A DNA stretch of 26,510 nt from CAZPAH01 sp964584495 (GCA_964584495.1 CAZPAH010000028.1:1-26510), one strand, 5' to 3'; positions 7,930 to 14,770 are shown, counted from the first letter of the stretch. Program-made: numbers and translations. Notes: generated by a model not told the origin, from the sequence alone.

Positions 7930-9723
7930 ATGATGATTCCCGAAAAGATTATCGACGATATCAGAGAGAAGAGCGATATAGTGGAGGTTGTAGGCGCCGT
8001 GCTCGATCTGAAGAGAGCGGGCGGCAACTTCAAGGCTTTGTGTCCGTTTCACGGCGAGAAAACCCCCAGCTTCATGGTGAGCCCGGCCAAGCAGATCTTC
8101 CACTGCTTCGGATGCGGGAAAGGCGGTAATGTATTCAATTTCATAATGGAATACGAGGGGGTAAGCTTTGTAGAGGCGGTGAGAAAACTGGGGGCCGGTG
8201 CAGGTGTGGACGTCGAGCAGTACCTTTCGGCCGGGGGAGACAGGGGTAAGTACGATCTGTATTACAGGGCGATGGAATTCGCGGCGAACTACTACAAGGA
8301 TATCCTCCTTGAAGATCAGTGCGCGGAGGGAGCGAGGAGCTATCTCGAGCGAAGGGGATTCGACAGCGATATGATAGGATTGTTCGGCCTTGGATATGCC
8401 CCTTCTGTATGGGATAACCTTTATAAAGCAGCGACGGATGCCGGTATCGAGAGGAATGCGCTTCTCGAACTGAGGCTTGTCGACAGGAACAGGGGAGGGA
8501 GCGGGTACCGGGACTATTTCAGAAACAGGGTAATTTTTCCGATTCATACGCTTTCAAACAGGGTAGTCGCACTTGCCGGACGGGTTCTGGACGATTCTCA
8601 GCCGAAATACCTCAACTCGGCCGAAAGCCCGATTTATTCCAAGGGAAAGATTCTTTATGGATTGAATCAGGCGAAGGATGATATACGCAAATCATCATCT
8701 GCAATAATAGTAGAGGGATATATTGATTATCTAATGTTATGGAAGAAGGGGTTCGGAAATATAGCGGCAGTTTGCGGCACTTCATTGACAGCCGATCAAG
8801 CCAGGCTCCTTGCACGATATGCTAAACGTGTATATATTATCAATGATGGAGACAGGGCGGGTATCCGCGCGGCCGTTAGGGCAGCTGACAGGCTTCTTGT
8901 GGAGGGGCTTGATATAAAGGTAGTTATACTACCTGAAGAGGAAGATCCGGACAGTTTTGTGAGAAAAAACGGAGCAGAAGCTCTGAGGGAGAAGATGCAT
9001 TCTGCTCCGGATTATTTTAGTTATCTTAAGCTGCAGGCTGAAAAAGGTCCGCGTGTATCCCACAGAAAAAACCAGGTAGTCAAACATTTACTTGATTCGA
9101 TCTCCAATCTAGAGGACGGGGTCGGCAGGGAGTTGCTATTACAGGAATTATCGGCTCTCTTCGATCTTCCGCTGGATACGCTGAGGGGGGGATTGAAGGA
9201 AGGTCGGGGTAGAAGGAAGGAACCGGAACCCGGTCGGCCGGCTACATCGGGAAAGAGGGAAAGGATTCAGAAGGAGCTTTTCAGGATCGGGCTGGAAAAC
9301 AGTAGTTATGCTCGGAAGATAATCGGCACTTTGACCGAGGAGGATCTGGAGGGGGAACCATTCAGGAATTTTTATAAAGTACTTGACTACGCGCTTAAAA
9401 ATAACATTGATACTACAAGCCCGGAGTTCGCGGCAGGTCTTAAGGACCCGGAGCTGTCGATCCTTGCGGCCGATATCGCCCTGCTCGATCTTCCGCCGGG
9501 ACCGGTGGACGAACTGCTGAGAGATAGCCTGCTGTGGATCAAAAAAGCGGCTCTGCGCGTAGAGATGGCGTCGTTGAAGAAAAGGATGAACGAGCTTCTG
9601 GCCGGCGGTGGAGAGGAAAAATCGAGAGAGGGGCTGGAGATCGCCGAGGCGTACAGGAAAATCGCGAGAGAGCTCGGGAAAATGGGGCTCAAGGAGGACG
9701 GTCGATCTGATGGATCTGGATAA
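7930..9723 (+). CDS. dnaG: DNA primase DnaG
   Basis: DnaG makes RNA primers for the lagging strand and works with the replicative helicase DnaB. The 597-residue ORF begins with the CHC2 zinc domain: C38, H41, C59 and C62 in ALCPFHGEKTPSF and FHCFGCGKGGN. The RNA polymerase core follows, with the TOPRIM glutamate in IIVEGYIDYLML (E262) and the metal-binding NDGDRAG (305-311). The less conserved C-terminal helicase-binding region runs from about 430 on. The start is ATG 7930 or 7933; GGAG at 7925-7928 fits 7933 better. The gene overlaps rpoD by 14 bases. Parts of the TOPRIM segment (about 8680-8870) and a stretch around 9360-9420 are clearly more AT-rich than the surrounding genes. Confidence 0.97.
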   Translation: MMIPEKIIDDIREKSDIVEVVGAVLDLKRAGGNFKALCPFHGEKTPSFMVSPAKQIFHCFGCGKGGNVFNFIMEYEGVSFVEAVRKLGAGAGVDVEQYLSAGGDRGKYDLYYRAMEFAANYYKDILLEDQCAEGARSYLERRGFDSDMIGLFGLGYAPSVWDNLYKAATDAGIERNALLELRLVDRNRGGSGYRDYFRNRVIFPIHTLSNRVVALAGRVLDDSQPKYLNSAESPIYSKGKILYGLNQAKDDIRKSSSAIIVEGYIDYLMLWKKGFGNIAAVCGTSLTADQARLLARYAKRVYIINDGDRAGIRAAVRAADRLLVEGLDIKVVILPEEEDPDSFVRKNGAEALREKMHSAPDYFSYLKLQAEKGPRVSHRKNQVVKHLLDSISNLEDGVGRELLLQELSALFDLPLDTLRGGLKEGRGRRKEPEPGRPATSGKRERIQKELFRIGLENSSYARKIIGTLTEEDLEGEPFRNFYKVLDYALKNNIDTTSPEFAAGLKDPELSILAADIALLDLPPGPVDELLRDSLLWIKKAALRVEMASLKKRMNELLAGGGEEKSREGLEIAEAYRKIARELGKMGLKEDGRSDGSG

Positions 9724-11458
9724 GCTCAATGAGGTTCTGGCAGATCTGAGGAAGCTGAGCAAGGAGAAGGGATTTGTCCTCAACGAGGAGATCGAATCCG
9801 TCGTTGGGGACGATATCAAACCGGATGATATCGTGGAGCTCTACGACCGGCTGAGCGACGAGAATATCGAATTCTTCGACACCGTTCATAAAGCCCGGAT
9901 GAAGATCGAGGCGCGGAAAAAGAGGGAGCAGAGGGACGCGAAGAGGTCCGAGGAGCTTCTCAGCCCGTCGGTCAGGTATGACGATCCCGTGAGGATGTAT
10001 CTTCGCGAAATGGGCAAGGTTCCCCTCCTCGACAGGCAGGGCGAGATCAAGATCGCCAAGAGGATCGAGTCGGGTAACGCGAAGGTTTCAAGGGCTGTCT
10101 TCAGCCTGGATTATTTGACGCAGGAGCTGGGACAGTTCGTCAAGGCCATAGAGACGGACGAGAATCACCTGGAGGAGATCCTGCAGCTCGAGACTGGCGG
10201 TTTGCATCACCACTATACGGGCAAGAAAGACCAAAAGAAATATATCAACATCCTCAGGAAGATAATCAAGCTGCGTGAAGAAACCGCCTTGTTGAAACAG
10301 AGGCTTAGGAAGAGGATCAGTAAAGCCAAAGCTGCCGAGGTGACGAAGCTTCTCGAGGATAAGAACCGCAAGCTCAAGGAAGAGTATGCCAAGATAAAGC
10401 TGCACCCAAGGCAGATAGACAGGATTGTGGAGAACATAAAGGCTACCTGCAAGACCCTTGAAAAGTACCACAAGGAGATCAGCGAGTATGAAAAGTTCAT
10501 AGGGATGACCGGTGAGCAGGTTGAAGAGGCCATCAAGATATTGAAGTCCGGCGGGAAGAAAAAGACTGCGTTGAAAAAGAAAATCAAGTGGACGCCGGAG
10601 AACCTGAAGGACTTTTCCGCGAGGTTGAAATCCCTCGATAAGAATTGCAGGCAAATAGAGAAGAACGAGGGTGTCTCATATGAAAATCTCTCTAAGGTCG
10701 TCAAGGATATAAAGTTTGGAGAGAGAAAAGCGGAAAGGGCCAAGCAGGAGATGATAGAAGCCAATGTGAGGCTGGTTATCTCCATTGCGAAAAGATATAC
10801 CAACAGGGGGCTCGAGTTCCTCGACCTGATTCAAGAGGGTAACAGCGGCCTGATGAGGGCCGTCGACAAATTCGATTACAGAAAAGGCTATAAGTTCAGC
10901 ACGTACGCTACCTGGTGGATACGCCAGGCGATAACAAGGGCCATAGCGGATCAGGCCAGAACGATCAGGGTCCCGGTGCATATGATAGAAGCCATTAACA
11001 AGGTTTCCCGGACGCAGCGGAAACTGATCCAGGAGTACGGAAGGGATCCGACTCCGGAAGAAGTGGCAAGGCGACTCGATTATCCTGTCGGCAAGGTCAA
11101 GAGTGTTATGAAAGCCAGCATGGAACCGATTTCATTGGACCGGCCGATAGGGGAGGACGATGACAGCAACCTCAGCGATTTCATAGAGGATACCGGCGCA
11201 TCCTCCCCCGATCAGACAGCGGCCCACTCGATGCTGAAGGATCAGGTGGCTAGGGTTCTGGCGACCCTAACTCCACGCGAGGAGAAGGTGGTCAGGCTTA
11301 GGTTCGGTCTCGGTGACGGTACGCCGCGGACCCTCGAAGAGGTAGGAACGATCTTCAAGGTGACCCGAGAGAGGGTTCGTCAGATAGAGGCAAAAGCTTT
11401 GAGGAAGCTGATGCACCCGAGCCGGAGCAGAAAACTAAAAGGCTATATCGATATTTAA
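9710..11458 (+). CDS. rpoD: Primary sigma factor RpoD (sigma 70, group 1)
   Basis: This is the main sigma factor that directs RNA polymerase to housekeeping promoters. The 582-residue protein (ATG 9710) has region 1.1 (about 1-60, acidic) and region 1.2 (SVRYDDPVRMYLREMGKVPLL, about 87-107). A Lys-rich helical non-conserved region spans about 125-345. Region 2 is ANVRLVISIAKRYTNRGLEF onward, with STYATWWIRQAI for -10 recognition. Region 3 contains the PTPEEVARRL segment, and region 4 has LTPREEKVVRLRFG and the -35-binding helix VTRERVRQIEAKALRKL. The ribosome site AAGGAGGA (9691-9698) is 11 bases upstream, inside dnaG. The frame stays open to 9608, but that extension would overlap dnaG by 116 bases and has no sigma-like sequence. 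The near-consensus promoters in this window fit this factor. Confidence 0.98.
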   Translation: MDLDKLNEVLADLRKLSKEKGFVLNEEIESVVGDDIKPDDIVELYDRLSDENIEFFDTVHKARMKIEARKKREQRDAKRSEELLSPSVRYDDPVRMYLREMGKVPLLDRQGEIKIAKRIESGNAKVSRAVFSLDYLTQELGQFVKAIETDENHLEEILQLETGGLHHHYTGKKDQKKYINILRKIIKLREETALLKQRLRKRISKAKAAEVTKLLEDKNRKLKEEYAKIKLHPRQIDRIVENIKATCKTLEKYHKEISEYEKFIGMTGEQVEEAIKILKSGGKKKTALKKKIKWTPENLKDFSARLKSLDKNCRQIEKNEGVSYENLSKVVKDIKFGERKAERAKQEMIEANVRLVISIAKRYTNRGLEFLDLIQEGNSGLMRAVDKFDYRKGYKFSTYATWWIRQAITRAIADQARTIRVPVHMIEAINKVSRTQRKLIQEYGRDPTPEEVARRLDYPVGKVKSVMKASMEPISLDRPIGEDDDSNLSDFIEDTGASSPDQTAAHSMLKDQVARVLATLTPREEKVVRLRFGLGDGTPRTLEEVGTIFKVTRERVRQIEAKALRKLMHPSRSRKLKGYIDI

Positions 11459-11469
11459 TCAAAAAATGT

Positions 11470-11498
11470 TTGTGCGGTATTAAATAGCATGTTAGATT
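11470..11498 (+). promoter_or_regulatory. Possible promoter for the tRNA
   Basis: TTGTGC (11470-11475) and TAGATT (11493-11498) are separated by 17 bases. The -10 box matches five of six positions, the -35 only the first three. The predicted start near 11505 would leave a leader of about 28 bases before the tRNA. Read-through from rpoD is the alternative, since I see no terminator after rpoD. Confidence 0.4.
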
Positions 11499-11532
11499 GA
11501 GTGCCGGTTCGCCCGGAAATCAAGAGTCTAAA

Positions 11533-11607
11533 GGGCCCATAGCTCAGTGGTAGAGCTCCCGGCTCATAACCGGTCGATCCCAGGTTCGAATCCTGGTGGG
11601 CCCACCA
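11533..11607 (+). tRNA. tRNA with CAU anticodon, probably tRNA-Ile2 (elongator Met is the alternative)
   Basis: A complete 75-nt cloverleaf with encoded CCA. The acceptor stem is GGGCCCA with TGGGCCC and A73. The D arm is GCTC/GAGC with a short loop AGTGGTA. The anticodon loop CTCATAA gives CAU. The T arm is CCAGG-TTCGAAT-CCTGG. The anticodon stem has one C-U mismatch at its outer pair (27-43). CAU can be initiator Met, elongator Met, or Ile2 whose C34 is changed to lysidine by TilS. The C4-G69 and C5-G68 pairs are TilS identity elements in E. coli tRNA-Ile2, and the loop resembles Ile2. The initiator is unlikely because the first pair is a normal G-C. Isotype confidence is moderate. Confidence 0.95.
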
Positions 11608-11617
11608 GATATCGCGT

Positions 11618-11652
11618 GAAACCGCGAAACGGCATTGCCTTTTCGCGGTTTC
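11618..11652 (+). terminator. Perfect 12-bp inverted repeat downstream of the tRNA, terminator-like
   Basis: GAAACCGCGAAA (11618-11629) and TTTCGCGGTTTC (11641-11652) are perfect reverse complements around an 11-base loop, 10 bases after the tRNA CCA end. The stem ends in AAA/TTT and GAAA/TTTC steps, so it could stop transcription in either direction. There is no long T tract after it (TTCGTG), so termination strength is uncertain. Confidence 0.55.
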
Positions 11653-11904
11653 TTCGTGTAAGGCAGCTGCAGGTGACGGATCTAAGCGGGAAAGCCCGAA
11701 TACCGGGAGTTAATCCATCGGCCCGGCTCGAAGATTGCGAATGATTTCCCTTTGTTCCTCGTGAGATCGCGACTCCGGGGGGATGACGGCAAGGTGGTCT
11801 GGCGTAACAAGCGTTATATTAATATGTTACCATGTTTTTCCTGATCGCCGGGGAGCGTATATAGACGCAGTAATCGATCTGGATTTGCAACGCGGGAAGT
11901 GAAA
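11653..11904. other. Non-coding stretch between the tRNA hairpin and the lipoprotein gene
   Basis: About 250 bases with no credible gene. It holds a TATATT box (11815-11820) that overlaps the palindrome ATATTAATAT (11816-11825), about 85 bases before the downstream ATG. It could be the -10 of the lipoprotein gene's promoter, but I see no matching -35. Nothing else is recognisable. Confidence 0.4.
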
Positions 11905-13014
11905 ATGCAACTGAGAAGAAGCGTGCTGTTTGCCCTAATGATTATATTATTCATATACTTCGAGATTCATTCCTGCTCGGAGACGAGCGTGGTGGCGCCC
12001 GACCCGGTCTATAATCCGGACAATACCATCTGCTACGTGAACGATATCTTCTTCCTAGACGATAGCAATGGCTGGCTGGTGGGCCAACTGGGGACTATCG
12101 GCATCACAGTCGACGGCGGCGCGAGCTGGTCCGGTGTCAAGGTGGATGAGCTCGATATAAGAGGAGTGAACTTCATCGACCCGGATACGGGATGGATAGT
12201 GGGCAGGGGGGGCAGGATATTCAAAACGGTTGATGGAGGTTTTACGTGGGAAAATTTGGCCTTTTCCGGATATCCGAGAGAGGATGATTTCTACCAGGTG
12301 GACTTCAGAAGCGAGGATCTGGGATTCGTGCTCGGATATCATGGTGTTTTCATAACAGAGGACGGAGGGTCGGCCTGGATTAACAACTGGCTTCCCGTCG
12401 TACCCTTCAAGGGAGCCTGGGACATGGATATGCTGGACGGAAATTCCGGTTTTCTTCTGGGGAGCAGCTGGACGGAGCCGGATCCTCTTATGCTGTATAG
12501 AACCGTTGACTGCGGCATGAACTGGACAGAGGTTCCTGGTTCCAACGCGTCGGTTTTAAAGTCGATATTGACGGTGGAATTCATCGATATGAATACCGGT
12601 TGGGCGGGAGGCGGTAAGCTTCTTAAAACCTCGGACGGCGGATCGAGCTGGGTCACGCAGATAGAGGAAGCAACGGTGAGGGAGATATGTTTCACCGGTG
12701 AGGAAAAGGGTTTCGCCGTGGGCGGAAGCACGATCCTGAGAACGGAGAATGGTGGCGATGAGTGGGTCGATATAACCCCCCAGGACGAAAGAATAGTGGA
12801 CCTGAGGGGAGTCTGCTTCCTCAACGACTTGAAGGGTTGGGTCGTGGGGCGGGGTGCGGAGGTCAGAGAGAATGAGAGGGTATTCAGCTACTCTATAATT
12901 CTGTCCACGATCGATGGAGGAGACAGTTGGTATATTAAGGAGCTGCTCTACGAGACCACCGGCCTGGCCGGAACTTTGCCCTTGGAAGATGAGAGCCCGA
13001 TACCGGGCAGATGA
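11905..13014 (+). CDS. Secreted beta-propeller lipoprotein, YCF48/BNR-repeat type
   Basis: A 369-residue protein (ATG 11905; a GTG two codons earlier is also possible). The N-terminus looks like a lipoprotein signal: MQLRRS, a hydrophobic stretch at about 7-19, then IHSC with Cys24. His at the -2 position is unusual for a lipobox. The rest holds seven repeats of the type GW-x-VG...T-x-DGG-x-x-W. Examples are GWIVGRGGRIFKTVDGGFTW, GFVLGYHGVFITEDGG, GWAGGGKLLKTSDGGSSW, GFAVGGSTILRTENGGDEW and STIDGGDSWYIK. Seven repeats fit a seven-bladed propeller related to YCF48/HCF136, the photosystem II assembly factor, and to BNR-repeat proteins. Nothing suggests photosynthesis, so a cell-surface or periplasmic binding role is all that can be inferred. 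It has its own terminator and no functional link to its neighbours. Confidence 0.85.
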   Translation: MQLRRSVLFALMIILFIYFEIHSCSETSVVAPDPVYNPDNTICYVNDIFFLDDSNGWLVGQLGTIGITVDGGASWSGVKVDELDIRGVNFIDPDTGWIVGRGGRIFKTVDGGFTWENLAFSGYPREDDFYQVDFRSEDLGFVLGYHGVFITEDGGSAWINNWLPVVPFKGAWDMDMLDGNSGFLLGSSWTEPDPLMLYRTVDCGMNWTEVPGSNASVLKSILTVEFIDMNTGWAGGGKLLKTSDGGSSWVTQIEEATVREICFTGEEKGFAVGGSTILRTENGGDEWVDITPQDERIVDLRGVCFLNDLKGWVVGRGAEVRENERVFSYSIILSTIDGGDSWYIKELLYETTGLAGTLPLEDESPIPGR

Positions 13015-13043
13015 CCGCTCCGGCTGATATATATTTCCATTGA

Positions 13044-13069
13044 GGCCGGGCCGAACGGCGGCTGTTTTT
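13044..13069 (+). terminator. Intrinsic terminator of the lipoprotein gene
   Basis: Thirty bases after the stop codon a GC-rich hairpin forms: GGCC (13044-13047) pairs with GGCT (13060-13063), and GCC (13050-13052) with GGC (13057-13059), across a two-base GG bulge. The loop is GAAC. It is followed by G and five T (13065-13069). This has the usual form of a Rho-independent terminator. Confidence 0.7.
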
Positions 13070-13095
13070 ATCTTTTGGAAAATTCAATAAAAAAC

Positions 13096-13124
13096 TTGAC
13101 CACGCAGCAGGATTGGAATATCGT
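13096..13124 (+). promoter_or_regulatory. Possible promoter of a small RNA or long leader before the zinc-ribbon gene
   Basis: TTGACC (13096-13101, five of six) is followed after 17 bases by TATCGT (13119-13124, four of six, including the first two and the last position). It sits just after the lipoprotein terminator and upstream of a non-coding, strongly terminated region. Moderate support only. Confidence 0.45.
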
Positions 13125-13130
13125 ATCTAA

Positions 13131-13271
13131 TCTGTATGTCCGATTTTGCAATTTTAGCGTTGTGGAGCGTAATTGGTGATAAGAAGGGTTCGAACTGAAA
13201 AATACTGTTTGAACGAGATTTTCGCTTTATGCGGATTGACTTGAAATGCTTCCCTGTGGGAAGCATTTTTT
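13131..13271 (+). ncRNA. Candidate small RNA or regulatory leader
   Basis: About 140 bases between a promoter-like element and a strong intrinsic terminator contain no credible ORF. One hairpin is clear: GTTCGAAC (13188-13195) pairs along its whole length, with one G-U, to GTTTGAAC (13207-13214) around an 11-base A-rich loop. A weaker pairing is CAATT (13149-13153) with AATTG (13171-13175). The layout fits either an independent small RNA or a leader that controls read-through into the zinc-ribbon gene at 13297. I do not recognise it as 6S RNA, tmRNA, SRP RNA or a known riboswitch. Confidence 0.4.
13244..13271 (+). terminator. Strong intrinsic terminator just before the zinc-ribbon gene
   Basis: AAATGCTTCCC (13244-13254) and GGGAAGCATTT (13258-13268) form an 11-bp perfect stem with a TGT loop, and the T run extends to 13271. 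This is a textbook Rho-independent terminator. It ends only 25 bases before the next start codon, so the zinc-ribbon gene depends on read-through or on a very short promoter region downstream. Confidence 0.85.
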
Positions 13272-13296
13272 CGTTTGGATTGAAAGGCGACACAAG

Positions 13297-14016
13297 ATGA
13301 TCACGGCGGAAGATGATATTCAATATCTAATACAAATAGTCCAGAAGGATATCGCGATAAAAGAGGGGAAAACCTTCCTCGAAGCTGCGCCGGAGAAAGT
13401 GTCCCTTATCGAAAAGAAGACGAGGGAGATGGATGAGGCCCTGCTTGAAGTAAAAGGCGCTCTCGATCTTCTGGAGAAGGAACGCGTCAGGCTGGAAGGC
13501 AAGGTAAGGGACCAGAACGAAGTTATAAACCAGAAGAAGCTGACTAGGGAAAAGCTGAATTCCAACACGGAATACAAGGCGATGGGGCGCGAGATAGATC
13601 ATCTAACCGGCCAGGTGTACAAGGAAGAGGAACGTATCCTCGCGATTCTCGAAGAGATGGAAGCGAAGAAGAAAGAGATAAAGGAAATAAAGGAAAAGAT
13701 CGGTAACGAGAAAGGCGTCCTTCTGGCCGAGAAGCAGAAGATCGAGAAAGAGATCAGCGATACGGAACAAAGACTGAGGAAGTACGATGATGAAAAATTG
13801 ACGATACTGCCGATGCTGTCGGACCGCGTGCGGACACTGTATAACAGAATTCTGAATGTCAAGGGGGATTCCGGAGTCGCCAACCTGGTCGGAGATATAT
13901 GTCAGGGATGCTATTCGAGGGTTCCTCCGCAGATGGCCCACGAGGTCAGGCGGAACGACAGGATTCTGACCTGCGAAGTCTGTGGAAGGATCCTGGTCTA
14001 TTTCGAGACCGTCTGA
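13297..14016 (+). CDS. C4-type zinc-ribbon protein with N-terminal coiled coil (DUF164 family)
   Basis: A 239-residue protein. Residues about 30-180 are a long charged coiled coil rich in Lys and Glu (VKGALDLLEKERVRLEGKV, EEMEAKKKEIKEIKEKI). The C-terminus is a zinc ribbon with C202-x2-C205 and C226-x2-C229 (CQGCYSRVPPQ and LTCEVCGR). The same architecture occurs in H. pylori HP0958 (FlgZ), chlamydial CdsZ/CT398 and mycobacterial Rv2229c. Roles reported for relatives include binding RpoN, flagellar mRNA or secretion parts, so no single function can be assigned. I chose ATG 13297, with AAAGG at 13284-13287. The earlier in-frame ATG at 13246 lies inside the terminator stem. RNase H follows, the same order as Rv2229c-Rv2228c as I recall it. 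Confidence 0.85.
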   Translation: MITAEDDIQYLIQIVQKDIAIKEGKTFLEAAPEKVSLIEKKTREMDEALLEVKGALDLLEKERVRLEGKVRDQNEVINQKKLTREKLNSNTEYKAMGREIDHLTGQVYKEEERILAILEEMEAKKKEIKEIKEKIGNEKGVLLAEKQKIEKEISDTEQRLRKYDDEKLTILPMLSDRVRTLYNRILNVKGDSGVANLVGDICQGCYSRVPPQMAHEVRRNDRILTCEVCGRILVYFETV

Positions 14017-14039
14017 ACCTTTACCGGATCACGGTAACA

Positions 14040-14648
14040 ATGGAAAACCTGAAAATGCTGCTTACCGGTCTCGCTTCGGGCGAAAGTATCGAAGGGACCT
14101 GGAAAAAAGCCGGTTATTCCTCGATAAAGGGGGCGCGCAAGGCCCTTCTCGATCTGGCCCGCTCGATCGGACCCGGAGTTGAGAGTGCCCGACCCGGCGG
14201 TAAAGAGAGGGACACCCGAGACAAGCTTCCCTCCCTGGGAAAAGGTGAAATCGTTGTATTCACGGATGGCGCTTCGAGGGGAAATCCCGGACCGGCATCG
14301 GCCGCGGCGGTCGCCTACCTCCCATCCGGAGAGGAATTAACCTCGAGGGCCGTTACGATCGGCGTAGCCACCAATAATGAGGCCGAGTACAGGGCTGTTA
14401 TCGTCGGGCTGGAGCTGGCGGGGGATCTAGGAGCTAAGGATGTAACTCTGAAGCTCGACAGCGAGCTTGTCGTAAAGCAGTTGAACGCTCAGTACAGAAT
14501 CAAGAAGAGGGAGTTGATCGAACTCGCCCGGATAGCGGGGAAGATGTCGAGCCGATTCGATAGGTGCCGCTACGAACATGTAAGGCGGGAGGATAACAGG
14601 GAAGCCGACAAACTGGCCAACAACGCCCTCGATAACCTCAGGGAGTGA
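14040..14648 (+). CDS. Ribonuclease HI family protein with an N-terminal helical extension
   Basis: It probably cleaves RNA in RNA-DNA hybrids, for example R-loops and primers. From ATG 14040 the protein has 202 residues. The RNase H fold starts at about residue 69. All four acidic catalytic positions are visible: D76 in FTDGASRGNPGP, E116 in TNNEAEY, D140 in LKLDSELVV and D190 in EDNREADKLAN, with His180 before the last helix. The NEAEY and READ motifs place it with the Rv2228c/YpdQ-like branch rather than E. coli RnhA. The first 65 residues are a small helical segment (KMLLTGLASGESIEGTW...KGARKALLDLA) I do not recognise. The start codon has no clear ribosome site, and the frame is open upstream into the zinc-ribbon gene, so translational coupling is possible. 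Confidence 0.88.
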   Translation: MENLKMLLTGLASGESIEGTWKKAGYSSIKGARKALLDLARSIGPGVESARPGGKERDTRDKLPSLGKGEIVVFTDGASRGNPGPASAAAVAYLPSGEELTSRAVTIGVATNNEAEYRAVIVGLELAGDLGAKDVTLKLDSELVVKQLNAQYRIKKRELIELARIAGKMSSRFDRCRYEHVRREDNREADKLANNALDNLRE

Positions 14649-14710
14649 CCGTCGACCGTTCCCCGCCTTCGCCTTTCCCCGTCGCGGCAACCGGCACGGC
14701 CGGCAATCCT

Positions 14711-14739
14711 TTGACCTGCCAAGTATCCTGTGCTATATT
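14711..14739 (+). promoter_or_regulatory. rnpB promoter with extended -10
   Basis: TTGACC (14711-14716), a 17-base spacer and TATATT (14734-14739), preceded by TGC at 14731-14733, which is an extended -10 motif. The start would be near 14746, about 25 bases before the first base of the P1 helix of RNase P RNA. The boxes and spacing are close to the sigma70 consensus, as expected for a stable RNA gene. Confidence 0.8.
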
Positions 14740-14770
14740 TTTCCCTGAACTTAACGAATGATCGCTTAAT

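Noticed and set aside
9608..9709. N-terminal extension of rpoD
   Set aside because: Arg/Ser-rich, unlike any sigma region, and fully inside dnaG; ATG 9710 has AAGGAGGA upstream.
11547..11744. 65-residue ORF starting inside the tRNA
   Set aside because: It starts within the tRNA, has no ribosome site and crosses the inverted repeat.
13131..13271. 6S RNA or tmRNA in the gap before the zinc-ribbon gene
   Set aside because: There is no long closing stem with a central bubble as in 6S, and no tRNA-like ends or tag reading frame as in tmRNA.
13246..13296. Earlier ATG for the zinc-ribbon gene
   Set aside because: The codon lies inside the stem of an intrinsic terminator and the extension has no family match.
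13899..14039. Longer start for RNase H
   Set aside because: It would overlap the zinc-ribbon gene by over 100 bases in another frame and adds no recognisable domain.
14691..14703. Terminator for RNase H (CCGGC-ACG-GCCGG)
   Set aside because: Only five pairs and no T run; it probably arises from a GC-rich spacer before the rnpB promoter.
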